NCBI GenBank assembly: GCA_013388515.1
Contig: JACAFC010000056.1
Location: 1 to 58,493 of the forward strand
Direction: 5' to 3'
Length of the DNA: 58,493 nucleotides
DNA from: Ignavibacteriaceae bacterium
GTDB lineage: Bacteria; Bacteroidota; Ignavibacteria; Ignavibacteriales; Ignavibacteriaceae
The position numbers and the translations under genes were made by a program. Positions 23,609 through 33,179 of this stretch are shown here, one piece after another. The first letter of the stretch is position 1; every line of letters begins with the position of its first letter. The notes below the pieces were generated by a model. It searched no databases, was not told the origin of the DNA, and saw only the letters and a program-made list of their open reading frames with translations.

Positions 23609-25336
23609 ATGAAAAGTTATTTGATGATTGGAGTTATCGCTTCCATTTTAATGATCGGTTGCTCCTCCAGTAAAGAATCTAGCAAGATTGAAAATCAAGT
23701 AAAGAATAAACAAAATTCTTCTGCTGACGATTTTAAAAAGAAGGCTATGGAGCATTTTATTAATGGATCAATTGCCGAAGCAAGAGGCGATTATGCTTCT
23801 GCAATACTTGAGTTCCAAGATGCACTTAGTCTTGACCCGAACGCAGCAGTATTTTACTCGTTAGGTAAAAATTATTACAATCTAAACAAATTATCTCTCT
23901 CAATTCAAAATGCACGCAAGGCGGTTGAATTAAACCCTTATGAAAAAGAGTATTACCTCCTGCTTTCCAGTGTTTATTCTTCTGCAAAACAGTTTGATTC
24001 TGCTTTAGTAACTCTTGAAAAAGCAATCCAATTGGATACAACTGATGTTGAAATGTACTATAAACTTGCAAGGTTATATGAAGGTTCTAAGCCGCTAAAA
24101 GCAATTGAGACCTATGAAAAAATTACCTCCATTATTGGGCCTGATTGGAATGTACTTGTACATGTTGCTGAACTATACGAAAAATTAGGGAACCTTGATG
24201 CCGCTGTTTCATCTATTGAAAAACTAATTTCATTGGACCCCGCTAATGTTGGGCTTCAAAAAATATTAATAGACTTTTATCAGAAAGCAAACAATTTTGA
24301 TAAAGCATTAAGTACCGTTGATGATATTTTGGAGTTGACGCCAGATGATTTGGAAGCAAGAGAACGAAAAGCTCAGATATTAATAATGCAAAATAAGTGG
24401 GACTTGGCTGCAGAAGAATATAATTATATTCTGATGCAGAAAGATGTTCCACTGGATATTAAAATTCGAATAGGAGCTTCTTACTTTAATCGCTCGCTAA
24501 AGGATTCATCATTAACTAATGTTACTAAAGAGTTCTTTCAAACTATTGATAAGGATACAACTGACTGGCAAGTAAAAATGTTTCTTGGTGCCATAGCAAT
24601 AAATGAAAAGCAAGATTCTGCCGCTATCGAATATTTCAGGGTTGTAATTGACCTCGCTCGATGGAATTCTGATGCTTGGGTCAGGCTAGGCGGGTTATAC
24701 TTTGATAACCGAAAATATGAGGAAGCCGTTAAGGTGATGGATGAGGCAATTTTGCTTTTCCCAGATGATTTTAGTATCAATTTAATTCTTGGGTTATCGC
24801 TTTCACAACTAGATAAACATTTTGATGCAAAGCCATATTTAAAGAAAGCAGTAGAACTTAATCCAAATGATATGACTTCACTCTCATCTTATGCTTTCGC
24901 ACTTAGCCAATTAAAAGAAAATGAATTAGCAGTTACTTACTTAAAACAGGCACTTAAAATAAGACCCGATGATGTTAATTTATTAGGAACATTAGGAATG
25001 GTTTATGACGCAATGCAAAAATGGAGTGAATGTGATAGTGTTTATGAAAGAGCACTTGAACTGGACTCACAGAATGCTTTGGTTAACAATAATTACGCTT
25101 ACTCACTTTCGGAGAGAGGCGAAAGACTTGAAGAAGCTTTAAATATGGTTCAAATTGCAGTAGCTGCAGATTCACTTAATACATCATATCTAGATACAAT
25201 TGGCTGGGTTTATTTTAAGCTTGGCGATTATAAAAAAGCAAAAGATTATCTTGAAAAGGCAATTGAAATTGGCGGCGAATCTGCTGTAATGCTGGATCAC
25301 TTAGGCGATATCATTTTTAAGCTGGGTGAAATTTAA
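23609..25336 (+). CDS. TPR-repeat lipoprotein, prematurely ended by an in-frame TAA
   Basis: 575 residues from ATG 23609 (frame also open from TTG 23600). Signal peptide with lipobox SILMIGCSS, then about a dozen tetratricopeptide repeats (AILEFQDALSLDPN, KQALKIRPDDVNLLGTLG, KAKDYLEKAIEIGG). These are protein-interaction scaffolds. The frame stops at TAA 25334-25336 in the middle of a repeat (HLGDIIFKLGEI-stop). The same frame continues for 28 codons as perfect TPR sequence to TGA 25421-25423, which overlaps the start of the next gene. In related genomes a TPR protein precedes the DUF4292 and M23 genes, as here. Confidence 0.88.
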   Translation: MKSYLMIGVIASILMIGCSSSKESSKIENQVKNKQNSSADDFKKKAMEHFINGSIAEARGDYASAILEFQDALSLDPNAAVFYSLGKNYYNLNKLSLSIQNARKAVELNPYEKEYYLLLSSVYSSAKQFDSALVTLEKAIQLDTTDVEMYYKLARLYEGSKPLKAIETYEKITSIIGPDWNVLVHVAELYEKLGNLDAAVSSIEKLISLDPANVGLQKILIDFYQKANNFDKALSTVDDILELTPDDLEARERKAQILIMQNKWDLAAEEYNYILMQKDVPLDIKIRIGASYFNRSLKDSSLTNVTKEFFQTIDKDTTDWQVKMFLGAIAINEKQDSAAIEYFRVVIDLARWNSDAWVRLGGLYFDNRKYEEAVKVMDEAILLFPDDFSINLILGLSLSQLDKHFDAKPYLKKAVELNPNDMTSLSSYAFALSQLKENELAVTYLKQALKIRPDDVNLLGTLGMVYDAMQKWSECDSVYERALELDSQNALVNNNYAYSLSERGERLEEALNMVQIAVAADSLNTSYLDTIGWVYFKLGDYKKAKDYLEKAIEIGGESAVMLDHLGDIIFKLGEI

Positions 25337-25423
25337 AAAGCAAAAAATTTATGGCAAAAAGCTTTTGAGCTGGACAAGACTAATGTTTCTATAAAATTAA
25401 AAATTGAAAAAGGTGAAATTTGA
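25337..25423 (+). pseudogene. Severed C-terminal codons of the TPR gene
   Basis: In frame with the TPR gene after its TAA, these codons read KAKNLWQKAFELDKTNVSIK and on to KGEI-stop, the expected second half of the last repeat. A single base change at codon 579 (for example AAA or GAA to TAA) explains the interruption. The natural TGA (25421-25423) shares TTGA with the TTG start of the DUF4292 gene. Confidence 0.8.
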
Positions 25424-26208
25424 AGTTCTTAAAATCTATTCTCCTCTTTACTGCCATTATTCCCGTTTTTTGGTTCATTGGTTGTGTACCTTCTAAACCT
25501 ACAGAAGAGTTAGAAATTCTTTCCTCAGAAAGGTTAATCAATAAATTAGAAGTAAATAGACGACGTATAAAAAGTTTTGAAGGAAACGGTACAATCATTG
25601 TGAAAAATTCACAAATGAATAACAGTGCATCATTCAGAATTGTACTGCAAAAACCAGATTCGATTTACTTAACAATTTACGGTCCATTTGGAATTGAACT
25701 TGCACAATCATTAGTTACTAAAGATAATTTTGTGTTTTATGATGCACTGCAGAACACAGCGTATGAAGGAAAAGTTGAAGAAAATGTACTGAGAAATATT
25801 TTTAAAATAGATTTATCTTTTAATGAACTGATTGATGCTTTTATCGGTTCGGTAAACTTAACTGAAAATTTGTACAAGCAGCCTTCTAGTTATGAAGTAG
25901 TTTATGATAAGTATTTAATTACTTATAAAGATTCTCTTTCGGATAAAACATCTGAATACAAGGTAGATGTGCGAGAGCTGGGAATTACAGAGTATTCACT
26001 TAGAAAAGGCAGCAATGAAATTTTAATCCAAGGAAAATATTCAGATTTTGGATTAATTGAAGGCGTAGCTGTCCCGTATAAAATCGAATTACAAAATCCG
26101 AGAGAAAATCAATTTGTATCTGTAGAGTATAAAAGTATGTCGGCAAATAAAAAGAATATATTTGTAGATTTTAAAATTCCAGAAGATGCAACTATTATCA
26201 AATGGTAG
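25420..26208 (+). CDS. DUF4292 lipoprotein (LolA/LolB-like fold)
   Basis: 262 residues starting at TTG 25420. Lipobox FWFIGCVPS, then the DUF4292 body: SFEGNGTIIVKNSQMNNSASFRIVLQKPDSIYLTIYGPFGIELAQ, a LolA/LolB-like half-barrel, suggesting outer-membrane lipid or lipoprotein handling (fold-based inference). The start overlaps the ancestral stop of the TPR gene (TTGA), and the end overlaps the M23 gene by 7 nt. The trio TPR-DUF4292-M23 is a recurring order in Bacteroidota. Confidence 0.85.
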   Translation: MKFLKSILLFTAIIPVFWFIGCVPSKPTEELEILSSERLINKLEVNRRRIKSFEGNGTIIVKNSQMNNSASFRIVLQKPDSIYLTIYGPFGIELAQSLVTKDNFVFYDALQNTAYEGKVEENVLRNIFKIDLSFNELIDAFIGSVNLTENLYKQPSSYEVVYDKYLITYKDSLSDKTSEYKVDVRELGITEYSLRKGSNEILIQGKYSDFGLIEGVAVPYKIELQNPRENQFVSVEYKSMSANKKNIFVDFKIPEDATIIKW

Positions 26209-27488
26209 CCCGGTTAAAAATTAGTCTAATCTTTTTTTTACTCTCCTCACTCTTAATTGATAAATCAGCTCAAAATAATTCTCAGATTTCCTCAAAGCAG
26301 AAAGAGTTAAATATTATTAAAGGGGAAATATCCAAGATTGAAAAAGAAATTCAGAATAAAAGTAAAAAGGAAAAAGAGACTTATCAGCTATTGCAGAAAT
26401 ATGATAAGCAGACTTTTTTGCTAAATAAAATTATAGCAAACTATCGAAATGATATCAACGAGAAGGAGAATACGATTGCTGATATAAGAAAAAAGAATGA
26501 GGAACTCACAAAAAAAATAAATCAGCTCCAGACAGACTACGCAAAGTATGTAAAAGCGGTTTACAAAAAGAAAATCCAATCAGATCTTGCTTTGATATTT
26601 AATTCTGAATCTTTATCACAAGCACTTAGCCGAATTTTTTACCTTAAAAGATTTTCTGATAGAAGAAGAAAAGATCTTGATGTGCTGGAAAAAAGTAGAA
26701 TTGAGTTGGCTGCTTCGGAAGGCTTGATTAAAAAGGAGCTTGAAGTTAAAAACATCGTTGTTAATGAAAAGATTGAAGAAGAAAACTCATTAAAGAAAAA
26801 AACTATCGATAGAAGAAAGGTCCTAAATACAATTAAAAGGGACAGAAAAGCATTGCTGGATGAATTAAATGCAAAGAAGAAAGCTGAAGTAGTAATTAAA
26901 AATTTGATTGCGAAGCTTAATTCAGAAAAAATTAAAAGGGAGAATGAAAATAAGCTTCGTAACAAAGTGGCAGGCGAAAAAAAACTAATGGATAAAAACA
27001 CTGAAAGTGTATCACTTAAAAAAAATCTAACTTCACCGCCTGTTAATCTCCCAAAGAATATTCCAAATAACCAAAGTCCAGTTGTATTTCAACAACTAAA
27101 AGGCAAGCTAATGTGGCCGATTAATGGAGGACGAATTATCAGAAGGTTTGGAGAAAACAAAAACTTTTCCTTGAACACTGTTACATTGAATTACGGTGTT
27201 GATATTAAAGCGGGTTCTGACTTTAAAGTCAAATCGGTTGCTAGCGGGGTTGTATCAGCTATTGAATGGATACCTGGTTATGGAAGCATTATAATAATTA
27301 GCCATAATGATGATTTTAGGACCGTATACAGCCATTTAAACGAAATTCTGGTAATTGAAGGCAATACAGTTAATGCTGGTCAGCCCATTGCTTCAGTAGG
27401 GGAAACAATTGAAGGTAATATACTTCATTTTGAAGTATGGAATTCCCGAGAGAATCTTAACCCAGAAATTTGGTTAGCTAAAAAATAA
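26202..27488 (+). CDS. EnvC-like murein hydrolase activator (coiled coil + degenerate LytM/M23)
   Basis: 428 residues: signal peptide (ending DKSAQ), a long coiled coil (~25-270, rich in Lys/Glu), a linker, and a C-terminal LytM domain (~300-428). In active M23 enzymes the ligands are H-x3-D and HxH. Here the first His is Asn (NYGVDIKAG) and the catalytic His of HxH is Ile (NILHFEVW), while Asp, SHND and the last His remain. That matches EnvC/NlpD-type activators, which switch on cell-wall amidases instead of cutting themselves. It precedes the flippase gene by 1 nt. Confidence 0.87.
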   Translation: MVARLKISLIFFLLSSLLIDKSAQNNSQISSKQKELNIIKGEISKIEKEIQNKSKKEKETYQLLQKYDKQTFLLNKIIANYRNDINEKENTIADIRKKNEELTKKINQLQTDYAKYVKAVYKKKIQSDLALIFNSESLSQALSRIFYLKRFSDRRRKDLDVLEKSRIELAASEGLIKKELEVKNIVVNEKIEEENSLKKKTIDRRKVLNTIKRDRKALLDELNAKKKAEVVIKNLIAKLNSEKIKRENENKLRNKVAGEKKLMDKNTESVSLKKNLTSPPVNLPKNIPNNQSPVVFQQLKGKLMWPINGGRIIRRFGENKNFSLNTVTLNYGVDIKAGSDFKVKSVASGVVSAIEWIPGYGSIIIISHNDDFRTVYSHLNEILVIEGNTVNAGQPIASVGETIEGNILHFEVWNSRENLNPEIWLAKK

Positions 27489-27489
27489 C

Positions 27490-28749
27490 TTGAAACACTT
27501 TTTAAATAGTAAAATTGCTGCAAATCTTTTTTCTTTAACATCTGCAGAAATTGCAAAGCGTCTGCTGGGATTTTTTACTCTTGTCTATTTGGGACGAACT
27601 CTTAACAGCACTGGATTTGGGATTATTGGATTTGCAGCTGCAATAATTTCTTATTTTATTCTAATTGTAAACTTTGGATTTAACAACTACGCAACTGTAG
27701 AAATAGCAAAGGATACAAGTAAAATACAAACGTATGTTAATAATATTTTATCAATCAGAATTTTTCTATCAATAATTTTAACCGCGGTTCTTATAGTGTA
27801 CTTGTTATACTCTGAAAAAACGTTAGAGACAAAATACGTAATACTAATTACTGGAATAACAGTATATGCCCATGCTATAGCACTTAATTGGGTATTCCAA
27901 GCTGTTGAGAAAATGCAAATAATAGCTATTAGACAAGTTATGGGAGGATTACTGAGCCTAATTGGTGTATTACTATTTGTAAAAACGCCGAATGACGTTA
28001 TAGTTGCTTCAATAATTATTTCGTTATCGTTATTGCTGGGAAATACTTGGTTCATTCCAATCTACCAAAAAATGTATGGAAAAATAAAATTTGAATTCGA
28101 TTTAAGATTTTGGAAAGAATTAATTCAAAAGTCCTTTCCGCTTGCATATGCTGCGGTTATGATTGGTGTATATTATAACCTTGATTTAGTAATGCTAGGC
28201 TATATGCAATCTGAATCTGATGTAGGTATTTTTAACGCTGCATTCAAAGTGTTTTTACTAGGTACATTACCATTTCAATTAATTTTCACTTCTTTTTTCC
28301 CGTCTCTTTCTAGAGTCGGATTGATAAACTCGAGAGAGTTTAGAACCTTGCTTACTAACTTTGGAAAAACAGTAATCGGTACTGGACTGCTCTCCGGAAC
28401 AATAATTCTTTTATTTTCTGATAGAATTATTTTCATAATATTTGGAGAGAATTATCACAATTCAGTTTTGCCTTTATCAATTTTAGCAGTAAATATTGTT
28501 GTGATTGGCTTTAATGTTTTTTTGGGAAACCCGTTAATTGCTTGGGGAAAAAATAAAGAATACTCAATAGCCATTACAGCAGGTGCGGTTACAAATATTG
28601 TCCTAAATTTTATTTTGATCCCAAAGTATAACTATGTGGGAGCAGCATTGGCAACGTTAGCATCAGAGTTAGCTGTTTTTATTGGCGTATTTTATCTTTT
28701 CAAAAAATTTACGTTAGGCTTATTTTCAAGTAAGAATAATGAAGTATGA
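27490..28749 (+). CDS. Polysaccharide flippase, Wzx/MATE-like
   Basis: 419 residues (TTG start, 1 nt after the previous stop), with about twelve to fourteen hydrophobic segments. It opens with SLTSAEIAKRLLGFFTLVYLGRTLNSTGFGIIGFA, the start typical of Wzx O-unit/EPS flippases. It would move lipid-linked oligosaccharides across the inner membrane. It leads a run of glycan genes (UDP-galactopyranose mutase and four glycosyltransferases), with an 11-nt overlap to the next. Confidence 0.88.
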   Translation: MKHFLNSKIAANLFSLTSAEIAKRLLGFFTLVYLGRTLNSTGFGIIGFAAAIISYFILIVNFGFNNYATVEIAKDTSKIQTYVNNILSIRIFLSIILTAVLIVYLLYSEKTLETKYVILITGITVYAHAIALNWVFQAVEKMQIIAIRQVMGGLLSLIGVLLFVKTPNDVIVASIIISLSLLLGNTWFIPIYQKMYGKIKFEFDLRFWKELIQKSFPLAYAAVMIGVYYNLDLVMLGYMQSESDVGIFNAAFKVFLLGTLPFQLIFTSFFPSLSRVGLINSREFRTLLTNFGKTVIGTGLLSGTIILLFSDRIIFIIFGENYHNSVLPLSILAVNIVVIGFNVFLGNPLIAWGKNKEYSIAITAGAVTNIVLNFILIPKYNYVGAALATLASELAVFIGVFYLFKKFTLGLFSSKNNEV

Positions 28750-29833
28750 TTTTTTAATAGTTGGTGCTGGATTTGCTGGTTCAGTTATGGCAGAACGGCT
28801 TGCCTCACAGCTGAATAAAAAAGTCTTAGTTATTGATAAGCGAAATCATATTGGCGGCAATGCGTTTGATGAATATGATAAAAATGGAATACTTATTCAT
28901 CGTTATGGACCTCATATATTCCATACCAATAACGAAAAAGTTTTTAAGTATTTGTCCCTATTTACTGATTGGGAATTTTACGAACATAAAGTGCTTGCAA
29001 AATTGGGAGAAGATTACTACCCGATTCCTATTAACAGAACAACTATTAATAAACTTTACAAAGCAAATTTTACCACCAATGATGAAGTCAAAGAATTTCT
29101 TAATTCAAAAAAAGAAAGGCGATACCCAATTAGAAATTCTGAAGACATTATTGTGAATCAAGTTGGATATGACTTGTTTGAAAAATTCTTTAAACATTAC
29201 ACAAAAAAGCAATGGAACATAGAACCAAAAGATCTGTCACCGGCCGTCTGCGGAAGAGTTCCAGTTAGATTTGATAATGATGACAGATACTTTACTGATA
29301 AATATCAGTTCATGCCCAAAGATGGCTACACAAAAATGTTTGAGAGAATGCTTACCCACAAAAATATTGAGATTAGACTAAACACAGATTATTTTGACAT
29401 ATTATCTGATGAAAAATATAATTTCCTTATTTATACCGGACCAATAGATCGATTCTTTAATTACAAATATGGTAAGCTGCCATACAGATCAATTAGATTT
29501 GAGTGGAAGAATTTAAATATTGAAAAAGTTCAGCCAGTTGGAGTTGTTAATTATGTCGATCCTAATAAAGCATATACAAGAGTAACTGAATATAAACATC
29601 TTACCATGCAAAATACTAGAACAACTACAATCTCATACGAATATACCCAAGCAGATGGTGAACCTTATTATCCAGTTCCTACTGAGGAATCTCATGCAAC
29701 CTACCATAAATATCAGCATGAAGTTAGAAAAATCAATAATGTTATTTTTACTGGCAGATTGGCTACATACCAATATTACAATATGGATCAGGTAGTAGGT
29801 GCAGCCCTAAAGCAATTTGAGGAATATCTTTAA
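28739..29833 (+). CDS. glf: UDP-galactopyranose mutase
   Basis: 364 residues. FAD-binding Rossmann motif DFLIVGAGFAGSVMAERLA, the Glf-specific RNHIGGNAFDEYD...RYGPHIFHTN, YTKKQWN, and a C-terminal FTGRLATYQYYNMDQVVGAAL. It converts UDP-galactopyranose to UDP-galactofuranose, so the glycan built by this cluster should contain galactofuranose. All key family blocks appear intact and the length is normal. It overlaps the flippase gene by 11 nt. Confidence 0.95.
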   Translation: MKYDFLIVGAGFAGSVMAERLASQLNKKVLVIDKRNHIGGNAFDEYDKNGILIHRYGPHIFHTNNEKVFKYLSLFTDWEFYEHKVLAKLGEDYYPIPINRTTINKLYKANFTTNDEVKEFLNSKKERRYPIRNSEDIIVNQVGYDLFEKFFKHYTKKQWNIEPKDLSPAVCGRVPVRFDNDDRYFTDKYQFMPKDGYTKMFERMLTHKNIEIRLNTDYFDILSDEKYNFLIYTGPIDRFFNYKYGKLPYRSIRFEWKNLNIEKVQPVGVVNYVDPNKAYTRVTEYKHLTMQNTRTTTISYEYTQADGEPYYPVPTEESHATYHKYQHEVRKINNVIFTGRLATYQYYNMDQVVGAALKQFEEYL

Positions 29834-29835
29834 GA

Positions 29836-31059
29836 ATGAAAAGTATGATGAACTTATTACTGTCTGCATTTAGTGAGTTTCCAAACAATGATACAGGAGG
29901 CGCAAATAAAATAATTTATCAAATTCTTAGAGGTATCGATTATAGTAAATATAGTGTTGATTACCTTTCAAAAAATTTATTTAAAAACTTTACCAAGCCT
30001 GAAGATCTAAATTCGCAGATCAATTCTTCTCTTAGTACCAAAAAGAAATTGGGTCGATTCATGTTTTATAACTTTTCTTTTTATAGAAATATTGTTTTAA
30101 GCTCATGGTATTTTTCAAAAAATCTGAAAGCAACAAACCGGTTTTATGAAAATTTAAGACTAGATAAAGAATATGATGTTCTACACGCTCATGATACCAG
30201 ATCAATGTACTATCTTAAAAAGATCAAAGACAAGAAAAAAATTCTTACCATTCATTCTGATGGATCAATTGTTAATACTTTGCAGAATTATCTGGGTGAT
30301 TCTAGTATTTCTAAGGACATTATGAATAAATACTTATTATATGAAAATGAAAGTTTAAAGATTGCAGATGTAATCACATTCCCTAGTCAAGCTGCAAGGG
30401 ATTTGTTTCTTGAAGAAAAAGCTGAGATTGGTATCGATCTGAATAAAATTAAAGTCGTTTACAATGGGATTGATACACAGTTCATAGACAATATTAATGT
30501 TGATGAGAATTTTAAAAAAAAATATTTCTTACCTGAAGATTTTGATGTAATCATTTTTAATGCTGCTTCTCACATAAGCATCAAGAATATTGATATAGTT
30601 ATAGATACTGTTTATCATCTAAAGAAGAAATACAACATCCGGGCTTTGTTATTGAATGCTGGTAGTGGGCCTAATACAACAAAATTACTTACCAAAATTA
30701 GATCACTAAATCTAAATAGCCAAGTTCGATTTTTAGGAAGGGTTCCTTCTATTGAAATTATAAAATTACTAAAATCAGCAGATATCTTGATAAGTGCTGC
30801 GGAAAGGGTAGTTTTTGATATGATAATTTTGGAGGCCCTTATGGCTGGAAGTGTAATCATAGCCAGTAATCGCGGTGGAAATTCAGAAGCTATAATCGAT
30901 GGAGTTAATGGTTATTTAGTTGATGAATTAAATGGGGAAAGGTTTGCTGACGCTATCATGTGTATTGATAGAAATGTATCGAGTAATGCAAGGAAATCAG
31001 CATTACGTTTTGACTTATTGAAAATGGTGTTGGGCTTTGAAAATCTTTACACAAATTAG
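29836..31059 (+). CDS. Glycosyltransferase, GT4-like
   Basis: 407 residues with the two-Rossmann GT-B layout. The N-terminal half contains ANKIIYQILRGIDYSKYSV and VLHAHDTRSMYYL; the C-terminal half contains KVVYNGIDTQF, RFLGRVPSIEIIKLLKSADILISAAERVVFDMIILEALMAGSVIIASNRGGNSEAI. This is the sugar-nucleotide binding end of family GT4. Sugar donor unknown. It follows glf by 2 nt in the glycan operon. Confidence 0.87.
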   Translation: MKSMMNLLLSAFSEFPNNDTGGANKIIYQILRGIDYSKYSVDYLSKNLFKNFTKPEDLNSQINSSLSTKKKLGRFMFYNFSFYRNIVLSSWYFSKNLKATNRFYENLRLDKEYDVLHAHDTRSMYYLKKIKDKKKILTIHSDGSIVNTLQNYLGDSSISKDIMNKYLLYENESLKIADVITFPSQAARDLFLEEKAEIGIDLNKIKVVYNGIDTQFIDNINVDENFKKKYFLPEDFDVIIFNAASHISIKNIDIVIDTVYHLKKKYNIRALLLNAGSGPNTTKLLTKIRSLNLNSQVRFLGRVPSIEIIKLLKSADILISAAERVVFDMIILEALMAGSVIIASNRGGNSEAIIDGVNGYLVDELNGERFADAIMCIDRNVSSNARKSALRFDLLKMVLGFENLYTN

Positions 31060-31105
31060 AAGTTAATTCTTTCATAGGGAATTATAACGCTTATTATTAT
31101 CCAAC

Positions 31106-32077
31106 ATGAGAATTAAAAATTTATCAGTCTTAATGACTACTTATAATTGTGGGCATTATATTTCGCAAGCAATAACATCAATTATCAAACAGACTTATAA
31201 GAATTTTGAATTAATTATTATTGACGACGGCTCTGTTGATGATACCAAAGAAGTGATAAATCAGTTTAATGATAGTAGGATTGTTTACATTAATAAAGAA
31301 CATTCTGGTTTTTCGGACTCTTTAAATTTTGGATTGAATAAAGCAAGAAGTGAATGGATTGCAAGAATGGATGCAGATGATATATCACTTCCTCAAAGAT
31401 TGGAAAAACAAGTGAATTTTTTAAATAATAATTCTAAGTACAATATTATATCATCTTGGTATGCAGTTTTTAATACGGATAAAGTTAGACATCTTTTTAA
31501 TTTACCTCAGGAGCATCTAGAAATTATTTCAGCTTTAAGATTGCATAGCCCCTTATGTCATGGAAGTTCTTTATATAATAAAAAGTTAATAGTTGATTGT
31601 GGGGGTTATTTTAATGTTCCATTCGGCACGGACTATAACCTGTGGCTTAGGCTAGGTAAAAAAGCTATCTTCTATAATATTCCTGAAATACTAATTTTAG
31701 TTAGAGCGAGAAAAAATTCATTGCATAGAAATCTAAATATGGATACTAGCGCGATATTGTTAATGCAAAGGAAATATTTTCCTGCTGGTACAAGCAATCC
31801 AATTAGTAAATCACAACAAAAAGAAAATTCACAAATTGAAGGATGGCGGGAATGGTTTTATGGCAGTAAAAAGGAGTCGAGAAAATATTGGATGAAGAAT
31901 TATTCAATCTTCAAGGACCTAAAAATATTTCTAGCATTTATATTAAGTTTTTTACCTTCAAAATTGTTTAAGTTTATTAAACAATTAAATATTAAAGCAA
32001 GAATACATTATTTGAGATTAAGTAAGGAAAATAAAAAAGAGCTTAATTCTTTTATCTCAAGTCAATCTTATAAGTGA
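31106..32077 (+). CDS. Glycosyltransferase, GT2 family
   Basis: 323 residues. The GT-A domain at the N-terminus has LSVLMTTYNCGHYISQAITSIIKQTYKNFELIIIDDGS and the DXD-like metal site ARMDADDIS; the catalytic-region FGTDYNLWLRL is also visible. The C-terminal ~90 residues contain a hydrophobic stretch (IFLAFILSFLPSKLFKF) that may anchor it to the inner membrane. It would add one sugar in the surface glycan. Located 46 nt after the previous gene. Confidence 0.88.
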   Translation: MRIKNLSVLMTTYNCGHYISQAITSIIKQTYKNFELIIIDDGSVDDTKEVINQFNDSRIVYINKEHSGFSDSLNFGLNKARSEWIARMDADDISLPQRLEKQVNFLNNNSKYNIISSWYAVFNTDKVRHLFNLPQEHLEIISALRLHSPLCHGSSLYNKKLIVDCGGYFNVPFGTDYNLWLRLGKKAIFYNIPEILILVRARKNSLHRNLNMDTSAILLMQRKYFPAGTSNPISKSQQKENSQIEGWREWFYGSKKESRKYWMKNYSIFKDLKIFLAFILSFLPSKLFKFIKQLNIKARIHYLRLSKENKKELNSFISSQSYK

Positions 32078-32084
32078 AAGTACT

Positions 32085-33179
32085 TTGAGAAAAAATATTC
32101 TCCATATTTCACCAAATTTCAATATTGCCTGTGGGGTAAGTAAGCATGTTTATAATATTCTCACTTCAAAAAAAATGGATGAAGAGTTTAATCTTTATTT
32201 TGTTACTAATGGTGGGGATGCTTTAACTAAACTCGATCGGGCTAATATCAATTATAACATAATGAATTTTACAAAAGATAAACTCTTACATATTGATCTC
32301 TTTAAAAATTTAAAATGGTTAAAGGCATTTTGTAGAGAAAAAAAAATAAATATTATCCATTCACATCACAGATATCCGGAACTGCTTGCTAACCTTATAA
32401 AAAAATTCATACCATGTAAAACAGTCATTACTGCACATAATTTCGTTTACGGAATGAAGAACATTAGTTACAAATCCGATTGTATCGTTGCCGTTAGTCA
32501 CTCAGTAAAAAATCACCTTGTTAATTATTTCGGACTACCACAAAAAAAGATTAATGTTTTGTATAATTGCTTAAACTCAAATATCAGTGCAGTCACTGAT
32601 ATGGAAGAGTTAAAGAAAAAATTATCGCTTCCTAACAGTCAGAGGATCTTTCTCTACATTGGAAGGCTTTCGGAAGAAAAAGGAATAGATATCTTAATAG
32701 ATTCGATAGATACATTATATCAAAAGAATCCTAACTGGTTACTTATTATTGTTGGTAGCAGCTTTCTTGAATTGGATATTCAGAAATTCAATTTAAACAA
32801 ACCATACATAAGGGTATTCCACTCGGTTGAGGGCATTGAGTGTTTTTACAAAATAGCCAATCTAGTAATCCTTCCTTCCAAGACAGAAGGATTAGGTTAC
32901 ACTATGCTGGAAGCTGGGCTAAATAAGATTCCTTTTATCGGCAGCAGGGCAGGCGGTATTGCAGAGTTTATTGAAGATGGTATAAATGGATTTTTATTTG
33001 AACCGGGTAACTCCACCGATTTGGCTGATAAGATAAATTATTTACTTAATAATCCAGATATTGCTAAAAGATCGGCTGAAAGATTGAATGAAAAAGTATT
33101 AAGATTGTGTAATTGTGAAAATTATTTTATTAAACTTTCTGAAATTTATGATTCGCTCCTCACAACTAACGTTATTTGA
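32085..33179 (+). CDS. Glycosyltransferase, GT4 family
   Basis: 364 residues from a TTG start (32085). GT-B fold: ILHISPNFNIACGVSKHVYNIL at the N-terminus, IIHSHHRYPELLANL, VLYNCLN, FLYIGRLSEEKGIDILIDSI, and a textbook E-x7-E motif in KTEGLGYTMLEAGLNKIPFIGSRAGGIAEFI. It probably transfers a hexose from a nucleotide sugar in the same glycan pathway. The 3' end overlaps the next gene. Confidence 0.9.
   Translation: MRKNILHISPNFNIACGVSKHVYNILTSKKMDEEFNLYFVTNGGDALTKLDRANINYNIMNFTKDKLLHIDLFKNLKWLKAFCREKKINIIHSHHRYPELLANLIKKFIPCKTVITAHNFVYGMKNISYKSDCIVAVSHSVKNHLVNYFGLPQKKINVLYNCLNSNISAVTDMEELKKKLSLPNSQRIFLYIGRLSEEKGIDILIDSIDTLYQKNPNWLLIIVGSSFLELDIQKFNLNKPYIRVFHSVEGIECFYKIANLVILPSKTEGLGYTMLEAGLNKIPFIGSRAGGIAEFIEDGINGFLFEPGNSTDLADKINYLLNNPDIAKRSAERLNEKVLRLCNCENYFIKLSEIYDSLLTTNVI

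Noticed and set aside
25334-25336. Stop-codon recoding in the TPR gene
   Set aside because: The stop is TAA, which is not used for selenocysteine or pyrrolysine; a mutation or sequence error is simpler.
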